NCBI RefSeq assembly: GCF_017309075.1
Contig: NZ_JAEMGS010000006.1
Location: 62,001 to 126,000 of the forward strand
DNA from: Motiliproteus sp. SC1-56
Lineage (GTDB): Bacteria; Pseudomonadota; Gammaproteobacteria; Pseudomonadales; Balneatricaceae
Length of the DNA stretch: 64,000 nucleotides
Reading direction: 5' to 3'
Made by a program: the position numbers and the translations under genes. The notes beneath the pieces were generated by a model. It made no database searches. It saw only the letters and a list, made by a program, of their open reading frames with translations, and was not told where the DNA came from. Shown piece by piece: positions 36,667 to 45,045 of this stretch (its first letter is position 1; every line of letters begins with the position of its first letter).

Positions 36667-37302
36667 ATGCTCCCACCCACCTCCCCGCGCAGCTATCCGG
36701 TCCCCTCCGCCCCCCACCAGGAGGAGATTGAGGTCAAGCGAAGCCGCTTTATCGCCCGGGCGCACCCCTGTGCGGACAGGGACGCGGCCATGCAGCACTT
36801 ACAGCAGGCCCGCCGGGATTTTCCTGACGCCTCCCACCACTGCTGGGCCTACCTGGTCGGCGATCCGGAACAACCCGCGGCCCTCGCCAGCGACGACGAT
36901 GGAGAGCCCGCCGGTACGGCAGCAAGGCCGATCCTTAACGTCATCCAGCACCGGGGGTTGGGCAATATCATGGTCATCGTCATCCGCTATTTCGGCGGCA
37001 CCAAGCTGGGCGCCGGCGGGCTGGTGCGGGCCTACGGCCAAGCCACGCAGGCCGCGCTGGTGGGGCTGGATACAGAGCACCACGAACCCCGCCGCAGCGC
37101 TCGTCTGCACTGCACTTTCGCCCAGGAGCAGGCGGTCCGCCACTGGGCCCGGGTGGAGCATGCCGAAATTCTCGGGGCAGAGTACGGCGATGGCGTCACC
37201 CTCTCCCTCACCTTCCCGGCCAGTGCCGACACCAGCCTTGAGGACTTCGCCGCGGCCCAGCGGATCACACTCGCCCTGTGCGACGACGAGGGCCGGCAAT
37301 GA
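36667..37302 (+). CDS. yigZ: IMPACT/YigZ family protein
   Basis: A 211-residue protein of the UPF0029/IMPACT family. The conserved core is visible: EIEVKRSRFIARAHPC, DASHHCWAYLVG, SDDDGEPAGTAARPIL and VVIRYFGGTKLGAGGLVRAYG. The C-terminal ferredoxin-like domain (about 135-205) is also present. Family members occur from bacteria to humans; the eukaryotic IMPACT regulates GCN2, while the bacterial role is unclear (nucleic-acid or translation related). It overlaps the next gene by ATGA. Confidence 0.9.
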   Translation: MLPPTSPRSYPVPSAPHQEEIEVKRSRFIARAHPCADRDAAMQHLQQARRDFPDASHHCWAYLVGDPEQPAALASDDDGEPAGTAARPILNVIQHRGLGNIMVIVIRYFGGTKLGAGGLVRAYGQATQAALVGLDTEHHEPRRSARLHCTFAQEQAVRHWARVEHAEILGAEYGDGVTLSLTFPASADTSLEDFAAAQRITLALCDDEGRQ

Positions 37303-37571
37303 AGCCCGATCCGCGAACCGCCATGGCGCTGCTCCTCGAAGAGGTACGCAACACCTTTCCCTTTGACATCCCGCCCGCGCGGCTCTGCGACGGCCCCTGC
37401 AGTGGCTGCCCGAAGAAGCTGCTCGAGTATCTCGATACCCAGCTCGAGGAGTGGGAAGACCGGCTCAAACATGGGGAAGCCCCCCGGCTTGGCGACCTAG
37501 ACCGGCTCGGTCGCACAGCCCGCAAAGTTCACCGGGTGCTGGAGAAAAACGGGTTGCTCGGCCCCGCCTAA
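37299..37571 (+). CDS. Small cysteine-motif protein, unknown function
   Basis: 90 residues translated from the ATG overlapping the yigZ stop. A central cluster CDGPCSGCPKKLLEYL places three Cys in C-x3-C-x2-C, suited to bind a metal or Fe-S cluster; the rest is helical and charged (LEEWEDRLKHGE, RTARKVHRVLEKNG). An upstream in-frame start at 37278 would add seven residues with no Shine-Dalgarno. Probably co-expressed with yigZ. Family not recognised. Confidence 0.7.
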   Translation: MKPDPRTAMALLLEEVRNTFPFDIPPARLCDGPCSGCPKKLLEYLDTQLEEWEDRLKHGEAPRLGDLDRLGRTARKVHRVLEKNGLLGPA

Positions 37572-37637
37572 ATCCTCGGGAACCGGCTACGGTCCCGGCA
37601 GTCTATGACTGAGTACCCAGCCATGGGAGCGTGATCT

Positions 37638-38300
37638 ATGCAGACACCCCCGCTCGACCGCCGCCGTTTTTTGCTACTGCTCTCAGGCATGGCCGCCCTG
37701 CCAGCCTATGGCCTCACCCCCACGCAGCCAGAAGGCCCTTTTTATCCGGCCACCGATCCCACCGGGAGTGACGCCGACCTGACCCGTCGCCTTCCCGAGG
37801 GCCCAGTAGCCCAGGGGCAGCCGCTGCTGATCCGCGGTCGCGTCCTGGACGCGCAGGGGGCACCGGTTGCCGGTGCCCGGGTGGAGATCTGGCAGGCCGA
37901 CACCTTCGGCCATTACCGCCACCCTCGCGATCGCGGGCGGGTGGACCCCAACTTCCAGGGGTGGGGAGAGGCGATCACCGACGCCGGGGGACACTACCGA
38001 TTCCATACCGTCAAGCCTGCCCCCTACCTGGCCGGGCAGGAGTGGGTTCGCCCGCCCCATATCCACTTCAGGGTCAGCGCCCGAGGCCGCCCGTCGCTCA
38101 CCACCCAACTTTACTTTGCGGGCGACCCCCTCAATGAACGGGACGTCCTGCTGGCACAGGTTCCGCCCGATCGGCGAGCGGCCCTGATGACCCAGCTCCA
38201 GCCCGGAGAGGGAGCCCAGGTCGGGCTGTTCAACTTGGTGATCGGCCCCGACGAAATGACCAATAAACATTTATTGACGCCGGCCGACCCCATTTCCTAA
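37638..38300 (+). CDS. Exported intradiol ring-cleavage dioxygenase-like protein
   Basis: 220 residues. The N-terminus has a twin-arginine-like signal (DRRRFLLLLSGMAALPAYG) followed by a protocatechuate 3,4-dioxygenase beta-type fold (TPTQPEGPFYPATDP, RVLDAQGAPVAGARVEIWQAD). Candidate Fe(III) ligands are Tyr in GHYRHPRD, a second Tyr near KPAPY, and the two His in RPPHIHFRVS, so it may be active. An exported form acting on a catechol-like compound is unusual and the substrate is unknown. GGGAG precedes the ATG. The partner alpha subunit is not in the window. Confidence 0.83.
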   Translation: MQTPPLDRRRFLLLLSGMAALPAYGLTPTQPEGPFYPATDPTGSDADLTRRLPEGPVAQGQPLLIRGRVLDAQGAPVAGARVEIWQADTFGHYRHPRDRGRVDPNFQGWGEAITDAGGHYRFHTVKPAPYLAGQEWVRPPHIHFRVSARGRPSLTTQLYFAGDPLNERDVLLAQVPPDRRAALMTQLQPGEGAQVGLFNLVIGPDEMTNKHLLTPADPIS

Positions 38301-38328
38301 CATGGACTGAATGCGAAAGGAGTATTGC

Positions 38329-39450
38329 ATGAAGTCCCCCTCTGACAGTGTTTCCCAACTGACCCGACGGCTACAGACCCTGCACGGGACGCTGCAGCGG
38401 ATGCAGCCGGACCTTGCCCGCGTCGCCGTCGCGCTTTACGATCCCGATTCCAACGCGCTGCGCACCTACGCCTACAGTACCCAGGCCCACAACCCGTTAA
38501 CCCACTACGCCGTGCCACTGAAGGCGGTGCCGTCGCTGCAGGCCCTGGCCGCGAGCGGCGAATCCAGGGTCATTGACGATCTAAGCAGGCTCGAGGGCGG
38601 CGGCGAACATACCCAGGCCCTGCTCGCCGCGGGACTGAGGTCGAGCTTTACCCTGCCGATTCACCGCGGGAACGAGCTGCTCGGGTTTATCTTTTTCAAC
38701 TCCACCCGTACCGCCGCGTTCCCCAAGCACCTGCGCCCGTCCCTGGAGATCGCCGCCTATGCCGTCTCCCTGCTGGTGATCAATGAACAGGCAGAAGTGC
38801 GTACCCTGCAGGCCAGTCTGAAAACCGCACTGGAAGTGGCCCACCACCGTAACCCTGAAACCGGCGAACACCTGCAGCGCATGACCCGCTATACCCGCCT
38901 GATCGCCACCGCCCTGGCCGAGGATCTTGGACTGAGCGATGAGTACATTGAACACCTGGTACTCTTCTCCGCGCTCCACGATATCGGCAAAATCAGTATT
39001 CCCGACGCCATCCTGCTCAAGCCCTCCCGGCTCACCGTCGAGGAGTTCGAAATCATGAAAAGCCACACCTGGCGGGGGCGGACGCTGGTGGACGCGCTGA
39101 TCAAAAACCACGCGCTGGAGTCCCTGGACTACATCGAGATCCTGGGCAATATCGTTGACGGGCACCACGAGTGCTGGGACGGTTCGGGTTATCCCGCGGG
39201 TCTTGCAGGAGAAGCCATTCCCCTGGAAGCCCGGATCGTGGCGGTGGGCGATGTCTTTGATGCCCTGACCAACGAGCGCGCCTACAAGGACCGGCTGAGC
39301 AACGAAGAGGCCTTCGCAATCATCGATCGTATGCGCGGCGTCAAGCTGGATCCGGCCTGCGTCGATGCGTTCTGCGCACACCGCGCCGAGGTGGAGCAGA
39401 TTCAAGCCGAGCTCAGCGCGGACAGCACCCCCGACCTCGCTGCCGGTTAG
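38329..39450 (+). CDS. GAF / HD-GYP domain protein (cyclic-di-GMP phosphodiesterase)
   Basis: A 373-residue cytoplasmic protein with an N-terminal GAF-like sensor (about 15-155) and an HD-GYP domain (about 165-355). Key residues are intact: HHRNPETGEHLQRM, SALHDIGKISIPD, HHECWDGSGYPAG and VGDVFDALTNERAYK. It should hydrolyse c-di-GMP to pGpG/GMP. I start at ATG 38329, six bases after AAGGAG; the ATG 18 bases upstream overlaps that Shine-Dalgarno. It is the only HD-GYP among several c-di-GMP genes in the window. Confidence 0.9.
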   Translation: MKSPSDSVSQLTRRLQTLHGTLQRMQPDLARVAVALYDPDSNALRTYAYSTQAHNPLTHYAVPLKAVPSLQALAASGESRVIDDLSRLEGGGEHTQALLAAGLRSSFTLPIHRGNELLGFIFFNSTRTAAFPKHLRPSLEIAAYAVSLLVINEQAEVRTLQASLKTALEVAHHRNPETGEHLQRMTRYTRLIATALAEDLGLSDEYIEHLVLFSALHDIGKISIPDAILLKPSRLTVEEFEIMKSHTWRGRTLVDALIKNHALESLDYIEILGNIVDGHHECWDGSGYPAGLAGEAIPLEARIVAVGDVFDALTNERAYKDRLSNEEAFAIIDRMRGVKLDPACVDAFCAHRAEVEQIQAELSADSTPDLAAG

Positions 39451-39604
39451 TCCCGAAATTCTCCCGCTCCAAGGGTCGGGAACCCGCCTGCAACGCCGCC
39501 GCTCCTGACATCCACTCTGCCATCCACCCTGCCTGGGGCTCGGCTACCCTGCACCCGCTCCCTTTGCAGGCCCACGGCGAGCGCCAACACCGGAGAGGCG
39601 CCAC

Positions 39605-39640
39605 GCAGAAAAATTTCTGCTAACGACAAAATTATTTTGT
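39605..39640. promoter_or_regulatory. Two adjacent perfect palindromes upstream of maoP
   Basis: GCAGAAA-AA-TTTCTGC (39605-39620) and ACAAAAT-T-ATTTTGT (39626-39640) are exact dyads separated by five bases, about 85 bases before maoP. They are AT-rich in a GC-rich context and may hold the maoP promoter or regulator sites. In E. coli a cis-acting site, maoS, lies near maoP; a functional parallel is speculation. Confidence 0.45.
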
Positions 39641-39724
39641 TTTACCCCGGCCGGCGGCTTTTACCATACTCCCACTGCCTCACCCCAACCTCTATGGCCC
39701 TGGTTTAGAACAGAGTTTTACACT

Positions 39725-40081
39725 ATGTCCATTGCTCAGCAGCAGCCGGAAAGTTTCGTTTCCGGAACCAAGTACTATGATGATGAGAACTTCCCCTACG
39801 GCTTTGACCGCAGCGGCGAATTTACTTCGGCCCAGGTGGCCATCCTGACCCAGAAGGGCAGCGCGCTCAAAGCCCTGGCCCTGGGCCAGCGCGCCCCTGT
39901 CACGGCGGAGGAGGAGGCGTTTGTGGCCTTCTGCCGGGGAGACCGGGGCGCCGAAAGCGCGATTGAGCGGGCCTGGGAACGCTATTGCCGTGTCACTCAG
40001 AAAGACGCGCGTTTTTTCACCGTCGGCGACTCCCGCCCCGCATCGGCGGCAGACAGCTTCGACGACGATTTTGACGACTGA
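39725..40081 (+). CDS. maoP: DUF413 protein, MaoP homologue
   Basis: A 118-residue protein matching the DUF413/YifE family: the core [53 protein letters not shown] and ARFFTVG line up with E. coli MaoP, which with the site maoS organises the Ori macrodomain. The acidic tail DSFDDDFDD is also typical. The adjacent HdfR-type regulator further along (42660) repeats the E. coli neighbourhood. Other names are YifE. Confidence 0.9.
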   Translation: MSIAQQQPESFVSGTKYYDDENFPYGFDRSGEFTSAQVAILTQKGSALKALALGQRAPVTAEEEAFVAFCRGDRGAESAIERAWERYCRVTQKDARFFTVGDSRPASAADSFDDDFDD

Positions 40082-40091
40082 GGAGAGCATC

Positions 40092-40535
40092 ATCGACGTA
40101 GTTCAGGGTAAGCGCAGCATCGGCTGGCGCGAATGGGCGTCATTGCCGGCGCTCGGCATTGAGAAGATCAAGGTAAAGGTGGACACCGGCGCACGCACGT
40201 CCGCCTTGCACGCCTTTTTTATCGAAACCTTCGAACGCAGCAATCAGGAGTGGATCCGCTTTGGCATTCATCCCGTTCAGGGAGACCAGACCACGGAGCT
40301 CATCTGCGAATCCCCGGTCAAGGAGCGCCGCCTGGTTCGCGACTCCGGTGGTCACCAGGAGCTGCGTCCGGTCATCGAAACCGAGGTTACCCTGGCGGGT
40401 CAGCGGTGGCCGATTGAGCTGACCCTGACCAGTCGCGACTCGATGAAATTCCGCATGCTGCTCGGTCGCACCGCCATGCACGGTCGCTTCGTCGTAGACC
40501 CCGAACAGTCCTACCTGGGTCAAAAACCGCGTTAA
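40092..40535 (+). CDS. rimB: ATP-dependent zinc protease / retropepsin-like RimB
   Basis: About 147 residues of the DUF785 retropepsin-like family, with the aspartic-protease-like [15 protein letters not shown] and the C-terminal [18 protein letters not shown]. In Pseudomonas the RimB protein works with RimK to control glutamate tails on ribosomal protein S6. No ATG or GTG sits at the expected place. GAGGAG (40080-40085) lies before two ATC codons (40089 and 40092), so an ATC start is likely; a TTG at 40071, inside the end of maoP, is the alternative. I report 40092 as the provisional start. Confidence 0.78.
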   Translation: MDVVQGKRSIGWREWASLPALGIEKIKVKVDTGARTSALHAFFIETFERSNQEWIRFGIHPVQGDQTTELICESPVKERRLVRDSGGHQELRPVIETEVTLAGQRWPIELTLTSRDSMKFRMLLGRTAMHGRFVVDPEQSYLGQKPR

Positions 40536-40619
40536 CCCGACTTTTCCGCGACGCTCCCGCCCTGCGTGGGTGGTTTCGCAGCCTTTCTTACCTACCGTCC
40601 CCTGCTTTGAGATGTAACC

Positions 40620-41525
40620 ATGAAAATCGGCATTCTGTCCCGTAACCCCTCGCTCTACTCCACCCGCCGGCTGCGTGAGGCCGCCCTGGCCCGCGGCCAC
40701 GAGGTGCGGGTTATCGACGCCCTGCGCTGCTATATGAACATCAACGCCCGCACGCCCAGTATCCATTACAAGGGCGAAGACCTGCTCGGTTACGATGCCA
40801 TCATTCCGCGGATCGGCGCCTCCATCACGTTCTACGGCTGCGCGGTACTGCGCCAGTTTGAAATGATGGGCGTCTACCCGCTAAATGAGTCAGTGGCGGT
40901 TACCCGCTCCCGGGACAAGCTGCGTTCGCAGCAACTGCTGGCCCGCAAGGGCATCGACCTGCCGATCACGGGCTTTGCCAACAAGCCCAGCGATATTCCC
41001 GACCTGATCAAGATGGTGGGCAAGCCTCCCCTGGTGCTCAAACTGCTGGAAGGGACCCAGGGCATCGGCGTGGTGCTGGCCGAAACCCAGAAAGCCGCGG
41101 AAAGCGTGCTGCAGGCATTCATGGGAATTCGCACCAACATCATGGTGCAGGAGTTCATCGAGGAGGCCGGGGGAGCCGATATCCGCTGTTTCGTGATTGG
41201 CGAACGGGTTATTGCGGCGATGAAACGCCAGGCGCCGGAAGGAGAGTTCCGTTCCAACCTGCACCGAGGCGGCTCGGCCAGCCTGGTTCGAATCACCCCC
41301 CAGGAACGCCAGATCGCCGTCAAGGCCGCACGCACCCTGGGACTGAACGTCGCCGGTGTCGACCTGCTGCGCTCCGACCGGGGCCCGCTGGTGATGGAGG
41401 TCAACTCGAGCCCCGGCTTAGAAGGTGTTGAAAAAGCTACCGAAAAGGACGTCGCCGGGGCTATCATTCGGTTTATAGAGACCAACGCGAAGCAGAACAG
41501 AACCCGCACCCGCGGTAAGGGATGA
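40620..41525 (+). CDS. rimK: Ribosomal protein S6--L-glutamate ligase RimK
   Basis: A 301-residue ATP-grasp ligase that adds glutamate residues to the C-terminus of S6 and can make poly-glutamate. It opens [22 protein letters not shown] as in E. coli RimK and has [15 protein letters not shown] (ATP-binding loop), [20 protein letters not shown] and the metal site [17 protein letters not shown]. It ends one base before the next gene. The protein length and core fit E. coli RimK (300 residues). Confidence 0.95.
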   Translation: MKIGILSRNPSLYSTRRLREAALARGHEVRVIDALRCYMNINARTPSIHYKGEDLLGYDAIIPRIGASITFYGCAVLRQFEMMGVYPLNESVAVTRSRDKLRSQQLLARKGIDLPITGFANKPSDIPDLIKMVGKPPLVLKLLEGTQGIGVVLAETQKAAESVLQAFMGIRTNIMVQEFIEEAGGADIRCFVIGERVIAAMKRQAPEGEFRSNLHRGGSASLVRITPQERQIAVKAARTLGLNVAGVDLLRSDRGPLVMEVNSSPGLEGVEKATEKDVAGAIIRFIETNAKQNRTRTRGKG

Positions 41526-41526
41526 G

Positions 41527-42585
41527 ATGGCAGCCAAACGCGCCCCGTTCGAGATCGCCGAACACCGCGTCAACCCCGGTGAGCGGCGAACCCTGCACCT
41601 GGATCTCGCCCGGCTCTATACCCACACCCGCCTGGACCTCGATGTCGAGGTGATTCACGGCCGCCGGCCCGGCCCCACCCTGCTGATCAGCGCCACCATT
41701 CATGGCGACGAACTCAACGGCGTTGAAATCTGCCGCCAGCTGCTCAAACATAAGGCGCTGACCCGTTTGCGGGGCACCTTAATCGTGGTGCCGGTGGTCA
41801 ACATCTTCGGTTTTATTCAACGCAGCCGCTACCTGCCCGACCGCCGCGACCTCAACCGCTGCTTTCCGGGTAGTGAGAAAGGCTCCTTGGGAAGCCGCGT
41901 CGCCCACCTTTTCCGCACCCAGGTGCTGGCCCATGCCAGCCACGTGATCGACCTGCATACCGGGGCCGCACACCGCAGCAACCTGCCCCAGATTCGCGCC
42001 AACCTCAGCAACCCGGACGCCGAGGGCATGGCCCAGGCCTTTGGCGCCCCGGTGATTCTCGACTCAAAAACCCTCGACGGCTCCATGCGCGAATGCGCTG
42101 ACGAGATGGGAATTCCGCTCATCCTCTACGAGGCCGGTGAAGCGCTGCGCTTTGACGACAGCGCCATTCGCGGGGGGCTTCGCGGGATTTTAAGGGTCCT
42201 GCGCCACCTTGAGATGCTGCCCCCGCTCCAGCGTACCCGGCCACAGTTGGAGCCGGTCACCGCCAACTCCTCCTACTGGGTCCGCGCCCACTACGACGGC
42301 ATCTACCGCCCGCTGATAAGACTGGGGCAACGGGTCACCCGCGGCCAGGTTTTGGGGTTGATCGCCTCCCCGTTCGGTAATTGGGAGGAGCCGATCACCG
42401 CAACCCATCCCGGCATTCTCATCGGCCGCACCAACATCCCCCTGGTCAACGAGGGGGATGCCCTGTTTCATATCGCCCGGTTCGGCACTGTCACCCATCA
42501 CGCTCAGCGGCGGGTGGAGGCAATCAGTGAGGCGATTGGAGCCCACCGCCTGCCGGAGGACCAGTGGAATTCGCCGGATAAGTAG
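41527..42585 (+). CDS. Succinylglutamate desuccinylase/aspartoacylase family zinc hydrolase
   Basis: A 352-residue M14-like amidohydrolase. Zinc ligands: H and E in ATIHGDELNG and H in VIDLHTGAAH; catalytic Glu in LILYEAGEALR. The C-terminal part is a beta domain. Members linked to rimK are common and could remove glutamate tails or release alpha-linked peptides; no substrate is proven here. It is one base from rimK, so co-translated. Confidence 0.88.
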   Translation: MAAKRAPFEIAEHRVNPGERRTLHLDLARLYTHTRLDLDVEVIHGRRPGPTLLISATIHGDELNGVEICRQLLKHKALTRLRGTLIVVPVVNIFGFIQRSRYLPDRRDLNRCFPGSEKGSLGSRVAHLFRTQVLAHASHVIDLHTGAAHRSNLPQIRANLSNPDAEGMAQAFGAPVILDSKTLDGSMRECADEMGIPLILYEAGEALRFDDSAIRGGLRGILRVLRHLEMLPPLQRTRPQLEPVTANSSYWVRAHYDGIYRPLIRLGQRVTRGQVLGLIASPFGNWEEPITATHPGILIGRTNIPLVNEGDALFHIARFGTVTHHAQRRVEAISEAIGAHRLPEDQWNSPDK

Positions 42586-42659
42586 ACCGGGCCGGAGCTT
42601 GCAAGGACGCGACAGGGACGTTATATAGGCGGTAATCAACCCAGGAGCCGCCCCCTGTT

Positions 42660-43523
42660 GTGAGCCATTCCGTCGATACCGCGCTACTGCGCACCTTTCT
42701 TGAGGTCCAAAATACCCGCCATTTCGGCCGTGCCGCAGAAAACCTCTACCTCACCCAGTCAGCGGTCAGTTTCCGCATTCGCCAGCTCGAGCTGCAGCTG
42801 GGAGTGAAGCTGTTTGATCGCAATCGCAACAACATTCAGCTGACCTCCGCCGGCAAGCGGCTGGTGCCCCATGCCCAGGCCATTCTCGAAGGCTGGCGGC
42901 AGGCGATTCAGGAAGTCGGCCTGGAGGAGAACCAGCAATTGAGGCTGACCCTGGGAGCCCCTCCCGGCGTCTGGGCCGCCTACCTGCAAGAGCGCCTGAC
43001 CCTGACCGCCCGCCAGCAGCCGGGGCTGACAGTGCGGGCGGAAGCCAAGGACAGCCTGGCCCTGTGCCGCGACCTTCAAAACCGGGACCTGGACCTCGTG
43101 GTGCTGATAGAGCCGCCGCGCAGCGATGAGTTCATCGCCGAGCCGCTTGGCCAGCTTAACCTGGTGCTGGTGGCCAACCGAGCGGAGCAGGACCTAGCCC
43201 TGGTGGGTGAGACCGGCTACGTGCGCCTGGATTGGGGCAGCGGCTTCGCGGCGCAGGAGGCGACGCTGTTCAGCCAGCGCCTGATTCCGGCACTGGAGAC
43301 CAACCAATGTGCCATCGCCCTGGACTATATCCTGAAGGTCGGAGGCAGCGCCTACCTGCCGGAAACCCTGGTCGCCTCCTACCTGGGGCAGCGCCTGTTC
43401 CGCGTCACCCATGCCCCACTGATCGAGTGCAAACTGTATGCCCTGAAGCGCCGGGAGTCGGGGCACAGCCTGGCCCTGGAGTCGATGCTGGCACAGCTCA
43501 AGCAATCCCCGTGCGCGAGCTGA
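42660..43523 (+). CDS. hdfR: LysR-family transcriptional regulator, HdfR-like
   Basis: A 287-residue LysR regulator: N-terminal winged helix (ALLRTFLEVQNTRHFGRAAENLYLTQSAVSFRIRQLE) and a co-inducer domain. The helix and the spacing to LGVKLFDRNRNN are of HdfR type, a repressor of flagellar master genes in E. coli that sits beside yifE/maoP. Here the gene order is maoP-rimB-rimK-hydrolase-hdfR, all on one strand. GTG start; AGGAG lies 12 bases upstream, a little far. Confidence 0.85.
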   Translation: MSHSVDTALLRTFLEVQNTRHFGRAAENLYLTQSAVSFRIRQLELQLGVKLFDRNRNNIQLTSAGKRLVPHAQAILEGWRQAIQEVGLEENQQLRLTLGAPPGVWAAYLQERLTLTARQQPGLTVRAEAKDSLALCRDLQNRDLDLVVLIEPPRSDEFIAEPLGQLNLVLVANRAEQDLALVGETGYVRLDWGSGFAAQEATLFSQRLIPALETNQCAIALDYILKVGGSAYLPETLVASYLGQRLFRVTHAPLIECKLYALKRRESGHSLALESMLAQLKQSPCAS

Positions 43524-43780
43524 TCGAAGTCCGCGCCTCAAGCTTTCCCGAGTGCTGGGAAACCTGCGGCACCTGCGCGACCGATGAGCTGCGGGTGGTG
43601 GAGCGGTGCGTCGCGCCGGGGGCACGCGTCGCCCTCTACGACTGCCTGCTGGTCCTGGAGGCAACCAAGATCGAGCTGGAAGTGAACGCCCCGTGCGCCG
43701 GAACCGTGGACACCCTGCTGGTAGAAGAGGGTGACGAGATACTCCCCGACGAGGTGCTTTTGCTTCTCCTTAAGGACTAA
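43511..43780 (+). CDS. Stand-alone lipoyl/biotinyl-domain protein
   Basis: 89 residues, overlapping the end of the LysR gene by 13 bases. The C-terminal half is a single lipoyl-type beta barrel: GARVALYDCLLVLEATKIELEVNAPCAGTVDTLLVEEGDEI. The modified Lys would be K53 in EATKIE, closer to the lipoyl (E-T/S-D-K) than the biotin (AMKM) form. The N-terminal part has a Cys cluster (PECWETCGTC). No catalytic partner is adjacent. GTG start at 43511; no clear Shine-Dalgarno. Confidence 0.7.
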   Translation: MRELIEVRASSFPECWETCGTCATDELRVVERCVAPGARVALYDCLLVLEATKIELEVNAPCAGTVDTLLVEEGDEILPDEVLLLLLKD

Positions 43781-43966
43781 TAATCGCGCGCCATCTTTGA
43801 TTAGTTACTCGCAGTTAATAACCCTACTTTTATAAGGTAATAAAGCGGTGGATATGCTGCGCAAGTTGGTTTAAAGTAGCGCCGCGTGCAAGGAGCACAG
43901 GGAGAGTCGGAACGCCACCGCGGATCACGACCGTCCCCAAAGAAAAAAAAGAACCTGGGATAGAGC

Positions 43967-44392
43967 ATGTACCAAGCCACTGTCACCAATGTCCCTCTGT
44001 ACACCGAGGGTTACTACTTTTCGCCCCACCTGTTTGATAGCGACACCATCGATGCCGTCCAACTGGCGGTCATGTTGGGTACTAACAACGACGGTGAACC
44101 GGAAGTCATCCTGGTCGCCGTTCCCGACCGGCAATCCCCGCCTTACCAACTGGCGATCGCCGGCAAGCTCGATGTCCTCGACGCCCGGGGCAGACCGGTC
44201 CCTCCAGAAACCCTCAAGACCCTGCCCGTCGGCGAGATCAACGAAGCCACCCTTAGGCGGCGCGGCTGGTCGGTGCGCTCGCGCCCTTACTTCGTCTGGC
44301 AAAAGCAGAACGAGCCGGTGGCCGAGACCCGGTCAAAGACCATCTACGCCAGCGTCCACCACCAGCTCAAAACCCTCTCTGCGGTAATGTGA
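43967..44392 (+). CDS. Hypothetical protein, 141 residues
   Basis: Soluble, with mixed strands and helices, and no signal peptide. The segments AVQLAVMLGTNNDGEPEVILVAVPDRQ and GRPVPPETLKTLPVGEINEA look well structured. I do not recognise the family. The upstream 186 bases include an AT-rich stretch (43794-43850), a probable promoter. The stop overlaps the next GTG start by four bases (GTGA), so both are co-translated. Confidence 0.65.
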   Translation: MYQATVTNVPLYTEGYYFSPHLFDSDTIDAVQLAVMLGTNNDGEPEVILVAVPDRQSPPYQLAIAGKLDVLDARGRPVPPETLKTLPVGEINEATLRRRGWSVRSRPYFVWQKQNEPVAETRSKTIYASVHHQLKTLSAVM

Positions 44393-44988
44393 GCGGGCTG
44401 CCTCCGATTTCAGCATCAACGGCCCGCTGGCGCGCGCGTTTAAATGACCTCAAGCAACGGCTAAACGCGTACCGCTACGACCCCGCGTTTCCCGACGAGG
44501 CCGGTGCGCTGCACTGCTGCAGACTTGCCATGACGGCGCTCGAGCAGGGTTGCCGGGGTGCCGGCGCGATTCTGATTTCTGGTCACGGACAGATGTTGCT
44601 GCAGGATCACGACCGTGTTTTTCTGGGCGGCTTTCACCCCCACCGCCACGCCGAGATGGGGTTGCTTGAGCAGTTCGAAGGCCGCGGCTTCGATCTCGAC
44701 CGGACCGGCCTCACCCTAATGACCACGTTGGAGCCTTGTCCCATGTGCCTGTGCCGCAGCCTGGGTCACGGTATCGGTCACCTTCGCTACCTGGTCGCTG
44801 ATTCCGAAGAAGGGATGGCGCAAACTATCGAGCAGTTGCCCCCCGCCTGGCGGGAGCTGGCCCGCTTGCAGACGCGCAGCCCGGCTGATATCAGCCCGGA
44901 ACTGCGCGCCCTGGCCAAGGACCTGGCCTTTGCCGAACAGGCGCAGCTACAGCGCCGGTTTCTCAACCACATCCGTCCTGACAACTAA
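44389..44988 (+). CDS. Nucleoside/tRNA deaminase-like zinc protein
   Basis: 199 residues with a cytidine/deoxycytidylate deaminase fold: HAEMGLLEQF (zinc His plus catalytic Glu) and TLEPCPMCLCRSLGHG (two zinc Cys). The N-terminal helices and extended C-terminus differ from TadA, and there is no tRNA-binding tail. Substrate unknown (a guanine or cytosine-type base is possible). Co-translated with the previous gene. Confidence 0.8.
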   Translation: MSGLPPISASTARWRARLNDLKQRLNAYRYDPAFPDEAGALHCCRLAMTALEQGCRGAGAILISGHGQMLLQDHDRVFLGGFHPHRHAEMGLLEQFEGRGFDLDRTGLTLMTTLEPCPMCLCRSLGHGIGHLRYLVADSEEGMAQTIEQLPPAWRELARLQTRSPADISPELRALAKDLAFAEQAQLQRRFLNHIRPDN

Positions 44989-44994
44989 GCGCAG

Positions 44995-45030
44995 CGGCGG
45001 TTTGCACCGCCGGCCCCGGACTGTTTTTTT
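44995..45030 (+). terminator. Hairpin with downstream T-run after the deaminase gene
   Basis: CGGCGGT and ACCGCCG form a 7-bp stem with a TTGC loop (44995-45012). A run of eight Ts follows at 45023-45030, but 11 bases away rather than directly, so termination is uncertain. Confidence 0.4.
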
Positions 45031-45045
45031 TGCGGTAAGCGTCCC

